Assembly (NCBI RefSeq): GCF_000710465.2
Contig: NZ_JAIZ01000139.1
Coordinates: forward strand, 1 to 64,000
Source: Kitasatospora sp. MBT63
GTDB lineage: Bacteria; Actinomycetota; Actinomycetes; Streptomycetales; Streptomycetaceae
Direction: 5' to 3'
DNA length: 64,000 nt
Shown here one piece after another: positions 16,146 through 24,574 of this stretch; the first letter of the stretch is position 1, and each line of letters starts with the position of its first letter. The notes under the pieces were generated by a model. It saw only the letters and a list, made by a program, of their open reading frames with translations. It ran no database searches and was not told the origin of the DNA. The position numbers and the translations under genes were made by a program.

Positions 16146-16337
16146 GTCTGCTCCAGGAGTCTGGCCGGCCGACACCGGCGCTCGGGTACGGCGGAGCGCC
16201 TGCCTGCGGCCTGGCGATTAGTCGGCTGTGGCGCGGCGAGTGCTCGGTGGCCATCGGTGCGGCCGGGGGTAGGCGTGCGCGCTGGTGGAGCGCGTGGAGG
16301 AAGGGCCCGTGCCGGGGCAGAGCCGGGATGGGCGCTG

Positions 16338-16377
16338 ACGGTGCCGCCGCCTCTGGCCTGGTGGGCGGCGGCACCGT
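16338..16377 (-). terminator. Strong terminator between the methylase-like units
   Basis: A 14-bp perfect stem (ACGGTGCCGCCGCC, 16338-16351, with 16364-16377) and a 12-base loop lie 22 bases past the stop of the 304-residue gene. It separates that gene from the next one. Confidence 0.7.
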
Positions 16378-16399
16378 GAGCCGTGCTGCGAGCCGTCGG

Positions 16400-17314
16400 T
16401 CAGCCGGCCATCGCAGCATCGAGGGTCCAGACGGCCGCGACGGCGGATGCGTGGCCGAGGAGCCGGTCGCGGTGGGCGACCAGTTCCGCCTTCTCCCGGG
16501 CGGCCTGCTCGGGGCCGTCGCCCTCCACCAGGGTGTCACCGGCCCAGACGAGGGTGTTGGGGCCGAGGTCCCAGAGAATCGCGTTGGCGGCGGCGACAGC
16601 GGCCGCGAGCGGGTCGAGCTCGTTCAGCACCCAGCGGTAGTCGGCGGGGGAGCGACCGTGCTCGCGCAGCCGCTGGGCCATGAGACGCACCATCGCGCCG
16701 GTCCCGCTGGTCGGCTCCAGGAAGGACTGCCCCGGGACGACAGCGTCCATGTCGACGGTGATCAGGCGGGCCATGAGGGCGGCCATGTCCGGCGGGGTGG
16801 GGAACTCGGCGAGCGCGCGCTGCTCACCCCTGGAGCGCATCAGGGCGACGACCCAGCCGAGGAGGTCGGTGTCGCTGCGGAAGTAGGGGTCGGCGTCGCC
16901 CACGAGGTCGAGCACTCCGGCCTTGAGGACGGCGTGGGTGACTGCCCTGACAGCGTCCGCGTACCGGGCGGCCTCGTCGTCGTCCTGCAGCCAGTCGTGG
17001 AGGGGACGGGCGCGGGTGGCGAGGTCGGGGCGCAGCACCCACCACCGGGTCCAGGTCTTGCGGTAGGCCTCGGCGAGGGTCTCGGCGTCCAGGCCCATGA
17101 CCCAGTCCGCGTAGCGCGGGGCCTGCTCGCCCTTGAACGGGAGGACAGCCAGGCTGGCGACCACACCGATGGGGATCTCGATGCGGTTACCGCCGCGCTC
17201 GCTGTGCCACGCGGAAACAGCGGCCTGCGCGATGGCGTAGGCGGCTTCCTCGCGGCTGCCGACGGCGCGGTAGTGATGTCCCCCGATGACCGGCTTGGGG
17301 AGGGAGTTGTACAT
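16400..17314 (-). CDS. Truncated N6-DNA-methylase-like protein, 304 residues
   Basis: Same plan as the 14294-15220 product: a helical N-terminal part with a shared WWxxRPxxxxRARPLxxW signature (91-109), AEFPTP (169-174), the SAM loop FLEPTSGTGAM (198-208), NELDPLAAAV and a GPNTLVWAGDTL strand. It then stops after a helix without NPPY. The shared end point suggests a stable family rather than random decay. ATG at 17314 follows AAGGGT. It lies 49 bases after the anti-sigma-type gene in the P-box 8 operon. Confidence 0.75.
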   Translation of the reverse strand: MYNSLPKPVIGGHHYRAVGSREEAAYAIAQAAVSAWHSERGGNRIEIPIGVVASLAVLPFKGEQAPRYADWVMGLDAETLAEAYRKTWTRWWVLRPDLATRARPLHDWLQDDDEAARYADAVRAVTHAVLKAGVLDLVGDADPYFRSDTDLLGWVVALMRSRGEQRALAEFPTPPDMAALMARLITVDMDAVVPGQSFLEPTSGTGAMVRLMAQRLREHGRSPADYRWVLNELDPLAAAVAAANAILWDLGPNTLVWAGDTLVEGDGPEQAAREKAELVAHRDRLLGHASAVAAVWTLDAAMAG

Positions 17315-17363
17315 GGGGTGACCCTTCGTCGAGCGGTGGCTGGTGGGTGTGGGCACTGGTGGG

Positions 17364-17828
17364 TCAGCGCACGGTCGGGACCCGGCAGTGGACCTGCTTG
17401 CCGGTTGCGGTGTAGTGGGTGCGGCGGTGGGTACCGAGCGTGTCGATGAGGAACAGGCCGCGTCCGTGCTCCGCGTCGAGGTCGGCCGGGCCGGGCCGGT
17501 GGAGCCGCGGTGCCGGCGGGCCGGCGGTGGGATCGGGGTCCGCGACGACCAGGCGGACCCCGTCCTTGTCGCGGATGACGGAGACCGATGCCGGTGCGTG
17601 CGGGCCGAGCGCGTTGTGCACGTTCGTCAGGAGCTCTGTGAGGATCAGTTCGACGCTCTCGACCGCGTCGGTGGGGACGTGGCCGCTGAGATGCGTGCGG
17701 GTGGTGGCGCGGACCCGGGCCAGGACGGGGGCGGTCACCTCAAGGTGGAGGCGGAAGCCGGCCGGCTCAGGCAGGAGGAACCAGCCGGGCTCGGGGCGGG
17801 CGGTGATCGGGGTGCGTGGTGCGGGCAT
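17364..17828 (-). CDS. Anti-sigma-factor-type ATPase (RsbW/HATPase_c), 154 residues
   Basis: The GHKL fold is visible: the N box ELLTNVHNA (65-73, Glu 65 and Asn 69), ADPDPTAGPPAP as the G1 region (97-108) and HGRGLFLID (121-129) as G2. This length and layout match the small Streptomyces RsbW-like proteins that bind sigma factors or their antagonists and act in the cytoplasm. No partner sigma or anti-anti-sigma gene is next to it. ATG at 17828 follows GGGGGT. First gene of the P-box 8 operon. Confidence 0.85.
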   Translation of the reverse strand: MPAPRTPITARPEPGWFLLPEPAGFRLHLEVTAPVLARVRATTRTHLSGHVPTDAVESVELILTELLTNVHNALGPHAPASVSVIRDKDGVRLVVADPDPTAGPPAPRLHRPGPADLDAEHGRGLFLIDTLGTHRRTHYTATGKQVHCRVPTVR

Positions 17829-17915
17829 GGCGTACCCCCAGGAATTGGATCTTGCGGGTGTGGTCCACCCGGGCGCAGTGCGACCCGGGAAGCAGTGCCA
17901 GCGGCCATCTGCATC

Positions 17916-17948
17916 TAATAAGTTACAGCATCAATCTTGAATGGGCAA
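17916..17948 (-). promoter_or_regulatory. P-box 8
   Basis: Minus strand: -35 TTGCCC (17943-17948), 17-bp spacer ending ATGCTG, -10 TAACTT (17920-17925), then ATTA. Confidence 0.85.
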
Positions 17949-18038
17949 TGCAAATCCAGGATTCCGAGGCCCGGGTCTGCGCGATGATTCCCAGCAGGTC
18001 GTAGGCCGCCGGCTGTCCGGCGGCCCACGCCGCCGGGT

Positions 18039-18788
18039 CTACCGCTGCTCCGACTCCGGAGGGAGGCGTCGGTGTTGCGGCCGCGGCCCGGCTGGATCGG
18101 ACATCAGCTCCGACAGCCGGTGCGCAGCACTGCCTCGCACCACCTCGGCACCGCGCGCCGGATGGCAGGCCTCGTCCAGGGCGAGCAGGTCGGGCCGGAG
18201 GTCGACGCTCTCGGAACCGAGGACGTCGGGGCTCAGCCCGCCGCTGGGTTCGGCACGCACCCAGAAGGCCGCCTGAGGCTGGTGGTCCAGGTCGATGAGA
18301 GCGACCCGCTGGCCGTACTGGTTCAAGGTCGCCGCCAGAGCGATGGTGGTGCGGGTCTTGTCGCGCCCGCCCGGCCGGATCCGAGGGAACAGGTCCGGCA
18401 GAGCAGTCCGCCGCGGCCCGCCGATCGCCAGCCAGGTGAGCTCGCCGCTCAGTCCGGTGGCTGCACGCAGCCGGTTCATGACTGGTTCGTCGAGACCCCG
18501 AGCGAGCTCGTAGAGCCTCGCGGACGCCGAAGTGCCCGGCTCAAGGCCCAGGAGCTCCATGGCCCGGTGCACACCGCAGCCGAGGTGACCGGCGACGCGC
18601 CGCACGTATACGGCGATCGGCTCGGCAGGGGCCGGGCGGGGGCAGTCGACAATCAGTGCAGGGAGATCAGCTTGCGGGCCCGAGCGAGTGGCGATAGCGG
18701 CGCGCGCCTCGGACAGGCTGACTCCAGGGTTCTCGCGCTGGTAGCGCCGGACAGCGCGCTGATGCTGACGGTCCTTGGGATCGGTCAC
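18039..18788 (-). CDS. Degenerate ParA-like protein with a TniQ-like helical N-terminus, 249 residues
   Basis: Residues 138-180 look like the start of a ParA/MinD ATPase: GGRDKTRTTIALAATLNQYG, then VALIDLDHQPQAAF (Walker A-prime type). The Walker A glycine before Lys is replaced by Asp (GGRDKT instead of GGxGKT), and the chain ends about 70 residues later, far short of a full ParA. The preceding 60 residues (PIAVYVRRVAGHLGCG to LRAATGLSGELTWLAI) resemble the helical repeat of TniQ/TnsD proteins. GTG at 18788 follows AAGGAAA. Nucleotide binding is doubtful; a partition or DNA-targeting role is inference. Confidence 0.6.
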   Translation of the reverse strand: MTDPKDRQHQRAVRRYQRENPGVSLSEARAAIATRSGPQADLPALIVDCPRPAPAEPIAVYVRRVAGHLGCGVHRAMELLGLEPGTSASARLYELARGLDEPVMNRLRAATGLSGELTWLAIGGPRRTALPDLFPRIRPGGRDKTRTTIALAATLNQYGQRVALIDLDHQPQAAFWVRAEPSGGLSPDVLGSESVDLRPDLLALDEACHPARGAEVVRGSAAHRLSELMSDPAGPRPQHRRLPPESEQR

Positions 18789-18923
18789 TGGTCGTTTCCT
18801 TGTCCGGCCGCGGCCCACACTCTTGCGGCCGAGGAGAAGGCCATCAGTCGATCCGGATTTCTGCGCGTGCGAGTCTGCGACGTCTTCGTGGCCCCCGGCG
18901 GTGTGGGCGCTGGGGGCACGGGC

Positions 18924-18971
18924 GTGGCACGGTTGCCCAGGGCAGGTTACCGCCTGGCGCAACCGTGCCAC
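18924..18971 (-). terminator. Long hairpin after the P-loop ATPase gene
   Basis: The 13-bp arms GTGGCACGGTTGC (18924-18936) and GCAACCGTGCCAC (18959-18971) enclose a second pairing (CCAGG with CCTGG). It lies 11 bases after the stop codon. Confidence 0.65.
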
Positions 18972-18981
18972 CACAAGCCCG

Positions 18982-20445
18982 TCAGTGAGCGGCGGCTGCC
19001 TCCCGCACCGCAGTGCGGACTGCTACGCCGCCGCGACGGCCGAGGCCGTGGAAAAGACGCAGCACGTCGGGCAGGTCGATCTGGCCGTTGGCCCGGCGAT
19101 ACATCGCACCCGCAGCCACCAGTTCGTCGAGCAGGGCGTCTCCGCCGGCGTTGCGCGGGCCGACCGGTGCACCGTGTGCCGACGGCTTCCCGAGAAGGGT
19201 GGTCTGGCGCCACCGATCGAACACCGCGTCAGGGACGAGGGGGACCTGCAGACCCTCCAGCGGGGCAAGGGCGTCGTGGATCCAGGGAGCGGTGCGGGCC
19301 AGTTCGTCGGCCCGCACACGGGCTCCGGCGATCACAGCGGCCCGGCCAGCGGTGTGGTGAATGGCTCGCTCGTGGCCGGGCAGCGTGTTGGCGGTCTGCT
19401 CGGCCGCCGCGGCGAGAGCGGCGAGGAAGGAGCGCGGTGAGACACGGCCGACGGCGTCCTGGAGGCGGCCGGGGAGCCAGTCGTAGAGGTTCCCGCGGCG
19501 GGGGCTTCCGTCGACGTGGGGGTCGGCGAGCTGGTCGAACAGGGTCCGCTGCGCTCCCGGATCGGAGCGCAGGGCGGAGGGGGCGGTGAACTTGCCGTCC
19601 TGGTCGAGCTCCCACCCCGGGTGCAGTGCGCGGAAGGCGGAGCCGGACGCGCCGGGGTGGTTGCCGAGGAGCTCGAAGGCCAGGCCGTACAGGGCGACCC
19701 AGCGGTCGGGTGCGTAGCGGTCACGGCCCCACGACAGCTCGGCGGTGCGGGGCGCCCGCCGGCTGGGCTCCCTGCTGGTTCCCAGGCCGGCGAGCACGTC
19801 CGGCTGGACGAACACCTTGAGGCGCACCCTGCTGCAGTGCTGCCGGCCGGCCGGGGCGTCGGCGAGAGCCCCGTCGAGTTCGAGGAGCGCCCGGAGGTGT
19901 CCCTCGACCGCGGCGCGGTCGGTGTGCAGCATCTCCAGGCCGTCGAAGAGCACCAGGACGTCGCCCTGGTCCTGCTCGGCGCAGCTGGTCGCGAAGCGCT
20001 GGAGGGCGCCCGGGTCGGCGGCGACCCAGTTGCAGCGCTCTGCCCACGTCGGGTAGCCGGCGGCCTCGGGGGCTCCGACGGCCGTCAGCAGGACGGCGGT
20101 CCACAGGTGGAGCGGGCGTACACCCGCGCTGATGAGGCCGGCCACGGTGGCCGGCTGGATCCCGGAGCGCTCACCCCCTGCGGTGTGGCCGGCGACCACG
20201 CGGGTGCGGGTCAGACGCGGAAGCCGGTAGGAGCGGGCGATGAGGTGCCGCGAGGCGGTGTCGGCAAGCGCGGTGCTCCAGAACGTCTTGCCCGCCCCCA
20301 TGGCACCGGTGACCACGGAGGTCTCGGCGACGAGGGCCGCCCTGAAGCCGGCCGCGGTGTACAGGTGAGCCTGCTGGGAGTCCGCAGTGCCGGTCAGTGC
20401 CTCGCTCATCAAGGCCCGAGCCTGCCGTGCGGGGAGCTCGATCAC
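18982..20445 (-). CDS. P-loop ATPase of unknown family, 487 residues
   Basis: Walker A is VTGAMGAGKT (45-54) and Walker B is DVLVLFDGLEML (162-173), so ATP or GTP binding is likely. The roughly 300-residue C-terminal region is helical, basic and Ala-rich, without a recognised domain. The layout resembles STAND or AAA-type proteins more than ParA. GTG at 20445 has GAAGGGA upstream. It precedes the degenerate ParA-like gene, with a hairpin between; the two might form a partition or regulatory pair (inference). Confidence 0.75.
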   Translation of the reverse strand: MIELPARQARALMSEALTGTADSQQAHLYTAAGFRAALVAETSVVTGAMGAGKTFWSTALADTASRHLIARSYRLPRLTRTRVVAGHTAGGERSGIQPATVAGLISAGVRPLHLWTAVLLTAVGAPEAAGYPTWAERCNWVAADPGALQRFATSCAEQDQGDVLVLFDGLEMLHTDRAAVEGHLRALLELDGALADAPAGRQHCSRVRLKVFVQPDVLAGLGTSREPSRRAPRTAELSWGRDRYAPDRWVALYGLAFELLGNHPGASGSAFRALHPGWELDQDGKFTAPSALRSDPGAQRTLFDQLADPHVDGSPRRGNLYDWLPGRLQDAVGRVSPRSFLAALAAAAEQTANTLPGHERAIHHTAGRAAVIAGARVRADELARTAPWIHDALAPLEGLQVPLVPDAVFDRWRQTTLLGKPSAHGAPVGPRNAGGDALLDELVAAGAMYRRANGQIDLPDVLRLFHGLGRRGGVAVRTAVREAAAAH

Positions 20446-20524
20446 GGTTGTCCCTTCGTGTCGGTGTGCGTGCGGGGTTCGGGCCGGCGCGGCATCGGGA
20501 GGGCGGCGCCGCGGCGCCCTGCGG

Positions 20525-20839
20525 TCAGCCGGCGGTGTCGCGGCGCTCGCGCTCCTGGTCGGTGACGATCTCCACCGCCGTCACGGTCCTGCCCGGGTGG
20601 CCGGCCCGCGCCAGGAGTTCGGTGCCGAGCGCGACGGCGCGGGACGTCGCCTCGACGATGCCGACGGCGTCCACGCTGAGCACGAGGGCAAGGTGGCCGG
20701 TGTCGGTGGTGGTCGGTGTGCCGTGGTGGGCCTGCACCAGCGTGAACAGGGTGTCGTGGAGCTCGTCGTCGGGGTCGGTGACGTCGAACTCGATGAAGGC
20801 GCTCCAGCCGGTGCCGGCCTGCTGCGCGTTCGTGGTCAT
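20525..20839 (-). CDS. Small hypothetical protein, 104 residues
   Basis: Unknown. Beta-alpha pattern (WSAFIEFDVTDPDDELHDTL, then HLALVLSVDA, then TVTAVEIVTDQ), which suggests a small ferredoxin-like fold. No membrane segment. It lies between the HicA-like and P-loop ATPase genes in the P-box 9 operon. Confidence 0.7.
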   Translation of the reverse strand: MTTNAQQAGTGWSAFIEFDVTDPDDELHDTLFTLVQAHHGTPTTTDTGHLALVLSVDAVGIVEATSRAVALGTELLARAGHPGRTVTAVEIVTDQERERRDTAG

Positions 20840-20917
20840 GGTGGTTGCCTCCTGGGCGGACGGGTGATGGTGCAGGGGGTGGGGCCCGCCGGTTTCCCGG
20901 CGGGCTGTCCCGGAGTG

Positions 20918-21115
20918 CTAGCGCTTCCAGACGAACCCGGCGCGCCTCAGAGGTGCGATGGCGTTCTTCAGGGCACGCGAGTCGGATGGTGTCCCGGCAA
21001 TTGTGGCAAGCCGCAGTCCGGCCTTTCGCACTATCAGGTGGCCCTTGCTGGACCGCTCGACAGTGAAGCCCTGCTTCGTCAGAGCCCGCTCAAGATCGCG
21101 TACTTCCTTGTTCAC
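20918..21115 (-). CDS. HicA-like mRNA interferase, 65 residues
   Basis: The small dsRBD-like HicA pattern is clear: helix RDLERALTKQGF (6-17), strand TVERSSKGHLIV with the catalytic-type Gly-His (25-26), then TPSDSRALKNAIAPLRRAGF. This TPSD-R-LKN version is common in actinophage and plasmid HicA-like proteins. No HicB-like antitoxin is adjacent; the next gene encodes an unrelated 104-residue protein. It may be an orphan toxin or an RNA-binding regulator. GTG at 21115 follows GGGAGG. Confidence 0.75.
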   Translation of the reverse strand: MNKEVRDLERALTKQGFTVERSSKGHLIVRKAGLRLATIAGTPSDSRALKNAIAPLRRAGFVWKR

Positions 21116-21155
21116 CGATGCCCTCCCTGGCGGCGGGGCACCTCGCCCCTTCATG

Positions 21156-21188
21156 TAATAAGTTACAGCACATGGAGTCATTGGGCAA
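21156..21188 (-). promoter_or_regulatory. P-box 9
   Basis: Minus strand: -35 TTGCCC (21183-21188), 17-bp spacer ending GTGCTG, -10 TAACTT (21160-21165), then ATTA. The shortest leader of the set (about 38 bases), before the HicA-like gene. Confidence 0.85.
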
Positions 21189-21242
21189 GAGTTAAAGGAG
21201 CGTGGCCGCACCAGCGGTCACGTGCGCGGGGGAGGTTCGGCG

Positions 21243-22262
21243 TCAGCTGGGCGCCCCGGGCGCCGTCCTGATGATCTGCAGCCACGCGTCGTGGGCGGCG
21301 GCCGGAAGGATGATCGGGGGAACCTTCGCGCTCCGGCCGAAGCACACGGGGCAGGTGGTTGTACGCCCGTCCCGCACCGCAGTCAGATCGACGGCGCGCT
21401 CCAAGGTGGCTTCGCACAGCGAGACCACCCCTCCGCCGCTGGTCCAGGAGGCGTCGAACGTCAGGTGGACCCGATCGTCCGCCGCGGCCCGGCCCGCGCC
21501 TACTTCACCGGCCGGGCCCGAACCTGCCACAGCTGCCAGCACGGGCTGCGGTGAGCCGGCCCGCGACGGCGCCACCTGCGGGTCACCATGCTCGGGAGTC
21601 GCCGGGCTGGCCGCCGTCACTGGCCGGCGGCGGGGTCCACCACCCAGCAGTCCAGCTGCCCGCCGGGCCTCCAGCCAGTCCGCCGCCAGAATCGGTTCGG
21701 TGTCCTCGGGGATCGCGATGTAGTAGTCGAGAACCCCGCCGAGCAGCCGCGCCAGAGGGTCACCGAGCTCGAACGCGTGATGCTGGGGCTGGCCCGCCTC
21801 GTTGAGCGAGTTCGCCCGGCGCTCGTACGCCGCGTAGTAGGTGAACGAGGTAACGGCCAGGCGGTCGATGGTGGAGCTCAGGACCGGGCAAGCGAACAGG
21901 GCGAAGGCGGCGCAGGGCGCGTGCATGGCCGGCTCGACGAACACGGGCGACCCGACGCCCGCAACGAAGACCGGAGGTTCCCCACCCAGGGCCAGGTCGC
22001 GGCCGCACGCGCTGCACAGCCGCTCCTGGATCTGGCGCCGCTGCGCCACCGGGCACTGGTCGCCGAACGACGGCACCCCCTCCCCCTGCACGCAGTCGCA
22101 GGTGAGGTGCGGACCGAGCCCGTCCGTGAACCGGAGCTGCATCGGCACGTCCGCCCCGGGAGCCCTCCAGGGCGTGTTGGCGGGAATAGGGGCGCCGGCG
22201 CGGGTGCGGGGCCTGGCGGCGAGCAGGTCCGGGATCGGGATGGAGTGCCACTGGTTGGACAA
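21243..22262 (-). CDS. Hypothetical protein with zinc-type Cys pairs, 339 residues
   Basis: Cys clusters near the N-terminus (CDCVQGEG at about 55, CPVAQRR at 70, CSACGRDL at 83) and C-terminus (CPVCFGR at about 311) suggest two zinc sites flanking a helical middle (TYYAAYERRANSLNEAG) and a Pro/Ala-rich linker (225-265). Role unknown. The start is a TTG at 22262, nine bases after AGGAG. Second gene of the P-box 10 operon, after DUF3263. Confidence 0.7.
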   Translation of the reverse strand: MSNQWHSIPIPDLLAARPRTRAGAPIPANTPWRAPGADVPMQLRFTDGLGPHLTCDCVQGEGVPSFGDQCPVAQRRQIQERLCSACGRDLALGGEPPVFVAGVGSPVFVEPAMHAPCAAFALFACPVLSSTIDRLAVTSFTYYAAYERRANSLNEAGQPQHHAFELGDPLARLLGGVLDYYIAIPEDTEPILAADWLEARRAAGLLGGGPRRRPVTAASPATPEHGDPQVAPSRAGSPQPVLAAVAGSGPAGEVGAGRAAADDRVHLTFDASWTSGGGVVSLCEATLERAVDLTAVRDGRTTTCPVCFGRSAKVPPIILPAAAHDAWLQIIRTAPGAPS

Positions 22263-22307
22263 GGCTCTGATCTCCTCTGGCTGGGGATGGGCGAGGTGCG
22301 GCGGGGG

Positions 22308-22607
22308 TCAGTACCCGGACGTGCTCTGGCGGGCGGCGCGGGAGGCCTCACGCGCGGCCCGGAGGCGGTTGACCATCACGGGGTGATGGGCGAGGGCCCG
22401 CTCGGTGTCGAGCAAGCCGTTGAGCAGCTGGTAGTAGCGACTCGGCGAGATGCCGAGTTCCTGGCGGATCGCGCTTTCCTTCTGGCCGGCCGTGATCGGA
22501 GGATCGGCGGACCAGTGGCGGGACTCGAAGTCCAGAACCGCACGCTCCCGGTCGGAAAGCGCGATGGGCCCGGCGCGCTCACTGGAGAGCTGGTTGGAAT
22601 CGGTCAC
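22308..22607 (-). CDS. DUF3263 family protein, 99 residues
   Basis: The DUF3263 signature covers nearly the whole chain: LSDRERAVLDFESRHW (about 16-31), the KESAIRQELGISPSRYYQLLNGL helix-turn-helix-like core, then a HHPVMVNRLRAAREASRAAR tail. The family is actinobacterial, small and probably DNA-binding; its function is not established. GTG at 22607 follows TGGAGAA. First gene after P-box 10. Confidence 0.85.
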   Translation of the reverse strand: MTDSNQLSSERAGPIALSDRERAVLDFESRHWSADPPITAGQKESAIRQELGISPSRYYQLLNGLLDTERALAHHPVMVNRLRAAREASRAARQSTSGY

Positions 22608-22701
22608 GTGGTTCTCCAGTCCTTGGCGGTCCCGCCGGGGCGCGGGTACTGCGAGAGAGGGGAGCGTGTTCCGGATGGCGCATGACCGCATCGGAAGACT
22701 C

Positions 22702-22734
22702 AAATAAGTTACAGCGCAAACTTCAATAAGACAA
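22702..22734 (-). promoter_or_regulatory. P-box 10
   Basis: Minus strand: -35 TTGTCT (22729-22734), 17-bp spacer ending GCGCTG, -10 TAACTT (22706-22711), then ATTT. It lies back to back with the plus-strand ADP-ribosylglycohydrolase gene. Confidence 0.8.
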
Positions 22735-22896
22735 CTCGTATTCGTCTCATTGACGATAAGTGGTCGAGTGTGCCAGCATGATGCCCAGCGAGCCCCCGGG
22801 GTGAGCGGAAGCGCCGCAGAGCGCCCCGCCCCGACGCTCCGCTCCCCTCACACCATCCGCCCGCTTCGGCGCGGCAACCACTGACCCGGAGGCACC

Positions 22897-24495
22897 ATGT
22901 CCCACCCCACCCGTGCCCAGGCCCGCCGCCCCGCCGTCTCCCTCGGCGAGGTGGCCACCGCCCGCGCCGCCGGCGTCCTGATCGGCGCCGCCGTCGGCGA
23001 CGCCCTGGGCGTGCCGTACGAGTTCGGCAGCGCCCCGCTGCGCCTCGACCAGCGGCCGGCGATGATCGGCGGTGGCCTCGGCCCGTACGCTCCCGGCGAG
23101 TACTCGGACGACACCCAGATGCACGTCTGCATCGCCAAGGTCGCCGCCACCGGCGTGGATCTCCGGGCGCCCGAGGCCCTGGACGCCATCGCGGGCAACT
23201 TCCTCCACTGGATCCGCAACGGTGCGAGCGACCGGGGCGCGCAGACCAGTTCCGTCCTCTCCGCGACCGCCCGTGCCGCCGGGACCCCGGGCGCCGCGAT
23301 GCGCGACGCCGCCGCCGCCTACGCCCGCCGCAACCGCCGCTCGGCGGGCAACGGGAGCCTGATGCGCACCGGCATCGTCGCCCTCGCCTATCTCGGCGAC
23401 GTCGAGGCCATGGCCGAAGCCGCCCGTACCGTCAGCTCCCTCACCCACGCCGACCCCCTGGCGGGCGATGCGTGCGTCCTGTGGTGCTCCGGCATCCGCA
23501 CCGCCGTCCTCGACGGCAGCTTCGACGGTGTCCGGGCAGGTCTGGCGCTGCTGCCCGCCGATCGCCGCGAGCAGTGGGCGGCGTGGCTGGACGAAGCCGA
23601 GAACAACCCGCCCCGGCGGTTCAACCCGAACGGGTTCGTCGTGTCGGCTCTCCAGGCCGCCTGGTCCGCCATCACCCGCACCCCCGTCCCCGACCACCGC
23701 CCCGAGCACGGCTCCTTCCGCAGCCAGCACTTCACCTACGCCCTGGAAGCCGCCGTCCACGCGGGCAACGACACCGACACCGTCGCCGCCATCGCGGGCA
23801 TGCTCCTCGGCGCGCGCTGGGGGATCGGCGCGATCCCGCTGCCCTGGCAGCAGGCCGTTCACGGCTGGCCGGGCCTCACGGGCCCCGACCTGATGCGCCT
23901 GGCGGTGCTCACGGCCCGGCAGGGCCGTGACGAGTACAACGGCTGGCCGTCGGTCGCCCGCATCCCCGCCACCTACAAGTCCGGCCCGGCCTTCCGCGTG
24001 GTGCACCCGGACGACGACGGGGTACTGCTGGGCAATCTCCCCCTCACCCAGACCCCGCAGGGCGTACCGGTGGACGCCGTGGTGTCCCTCTGCCGGGTGG
24101 GCACCGACCCGATCCTGGCCGACCGCCCCGTCGAGCACGTCCAGGTGTGGCTCGTGGACCTCCCGGATGCGAACGCCGACATCGACTACGTCCTCGACCA
24201 GGCGGCCCGCGAGGTCGCGCGCCTTCGCGCCGAGGGCAAGCGGGTGCTGGTCCACTGCGTCGCCGGACGCAGTCGCACCGCCGCCGTCGCCGCCCGCTAC
24301 AGCACGCTGCGCAGCGGCAGGCGGCCCATGCGGGCGCTGGAGGCCGTCCACCGTGCCCTCGGACGGAACTGGCGGCTGCCGCACAACCCCGACCTCTACC
24401 AGGCCGTCTTCCGCCTCGCCGGGCACCCGCCGCAGCCGTGGCCGGGCCACCGGCCGATGGTGAGGCGGGACTGGAAGTCCCCTACCAACTGGTAG
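22897..24495 (+). CDS. ADP-ribosylglycohydrolase fused to a dual-specificity phosphatase, 532 residues
   Basis: The N-terminal domain is an ADP-ribosylglycohydrolase (DraG/ARH type, removes ADP-ribose from proteins). It has GAAVGDALG (30-38), the metal-binding YSDDTQM (69-75) and a second metal motif HAGNDTDTVAAIAG at about 288-301. From about 385 a second domain carries VHCVAGRSRTA (about 451-461), the HCxxGxxR loop of tyrosine or dual-specificity phosphatases. The enzyme should be cytoplasmic. ATG at 22897 follows GGAGGCACC. It is the only plus-strand gene of the left 41 kb, and a huge hairpin insulates it at its 3' end. Separate acquisition from its neighbours is likely. Confidence 0.9.
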   Translation: MSHPTRAQARRPAVSLGEVATARAAGVLIGAAVGDALGVPYEFGSAPLRLDQRPAMIGGGLGPYAPGEYSDDTQMHVCIAKVAATGVDLRAPEALDAIAGNFLHWIRNGASDRGAQTSSVLSATARAAGTPGAAMRDAAAAYARRNRRSAGNGSLMRTGIVALAYLGDVEAMAEAARTVSSLTHADPLAGDACVLWCSGIRTAVLDGSFDGVRAGLALLPADRREQWAAWLDEAENNPPRRFNPNGFVVSALQAAWSAITRTPVPDHRPEHGSFRSQHFTYALEAAVHAGNDTDTVAAIAGMLLGARWGIGAIPLPWQQAVHGWPGLTGPDLMRLAVLTARQGRDEYNGWPSVARIPATYKSGPAFRVVHPDDDGVLLGNLPLTQTPQGVPVDAVVSLCRVGTDPILADRPVEHVQVWLVDLPDANADIDYVLDQAAREVARLRAEGKRVLVHCVAGRSRTAAVAARYSTLRSGRRPMRALEAVHRALGRNWRLPHNPDLYQAVFRLAGHPPQPWPGHRPMVRRDWKSPTNW

Positions 24496-24503
24496 CGAGC
24501 AGC

Positions 24504-24570
24504 CGGAACGCCAGAGGTGGCGGTGGCCACCCCCGATTCGGGGGTGGCCACCGCCACCTCTGGCGTTCCG
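24504..24570. terminator. 31-bp perfect hairpin, bidirectional terminator
   Basis: The arms 24504-24534 and 24540-24570 are exact complements with a 5-base loop (GATTC). It lies between the stop codons of the convergent 22897 (+) and 25375 (-) genes, 8 and 4 bases away, and should end both transcripts. Confidence 0.85.
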
Positions 24571-24574
24571 CCCT

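Noticed and set aside
22747-24450. A 567-codon minus-strand frame opposite the ADP-ribosylglycohydrolase gene
   Set aside because: Its product is a Gly/Val/Arg/His-rich shadow of GC-rich codons with no family features, while the plus strand encodes clear catalytic motifs.
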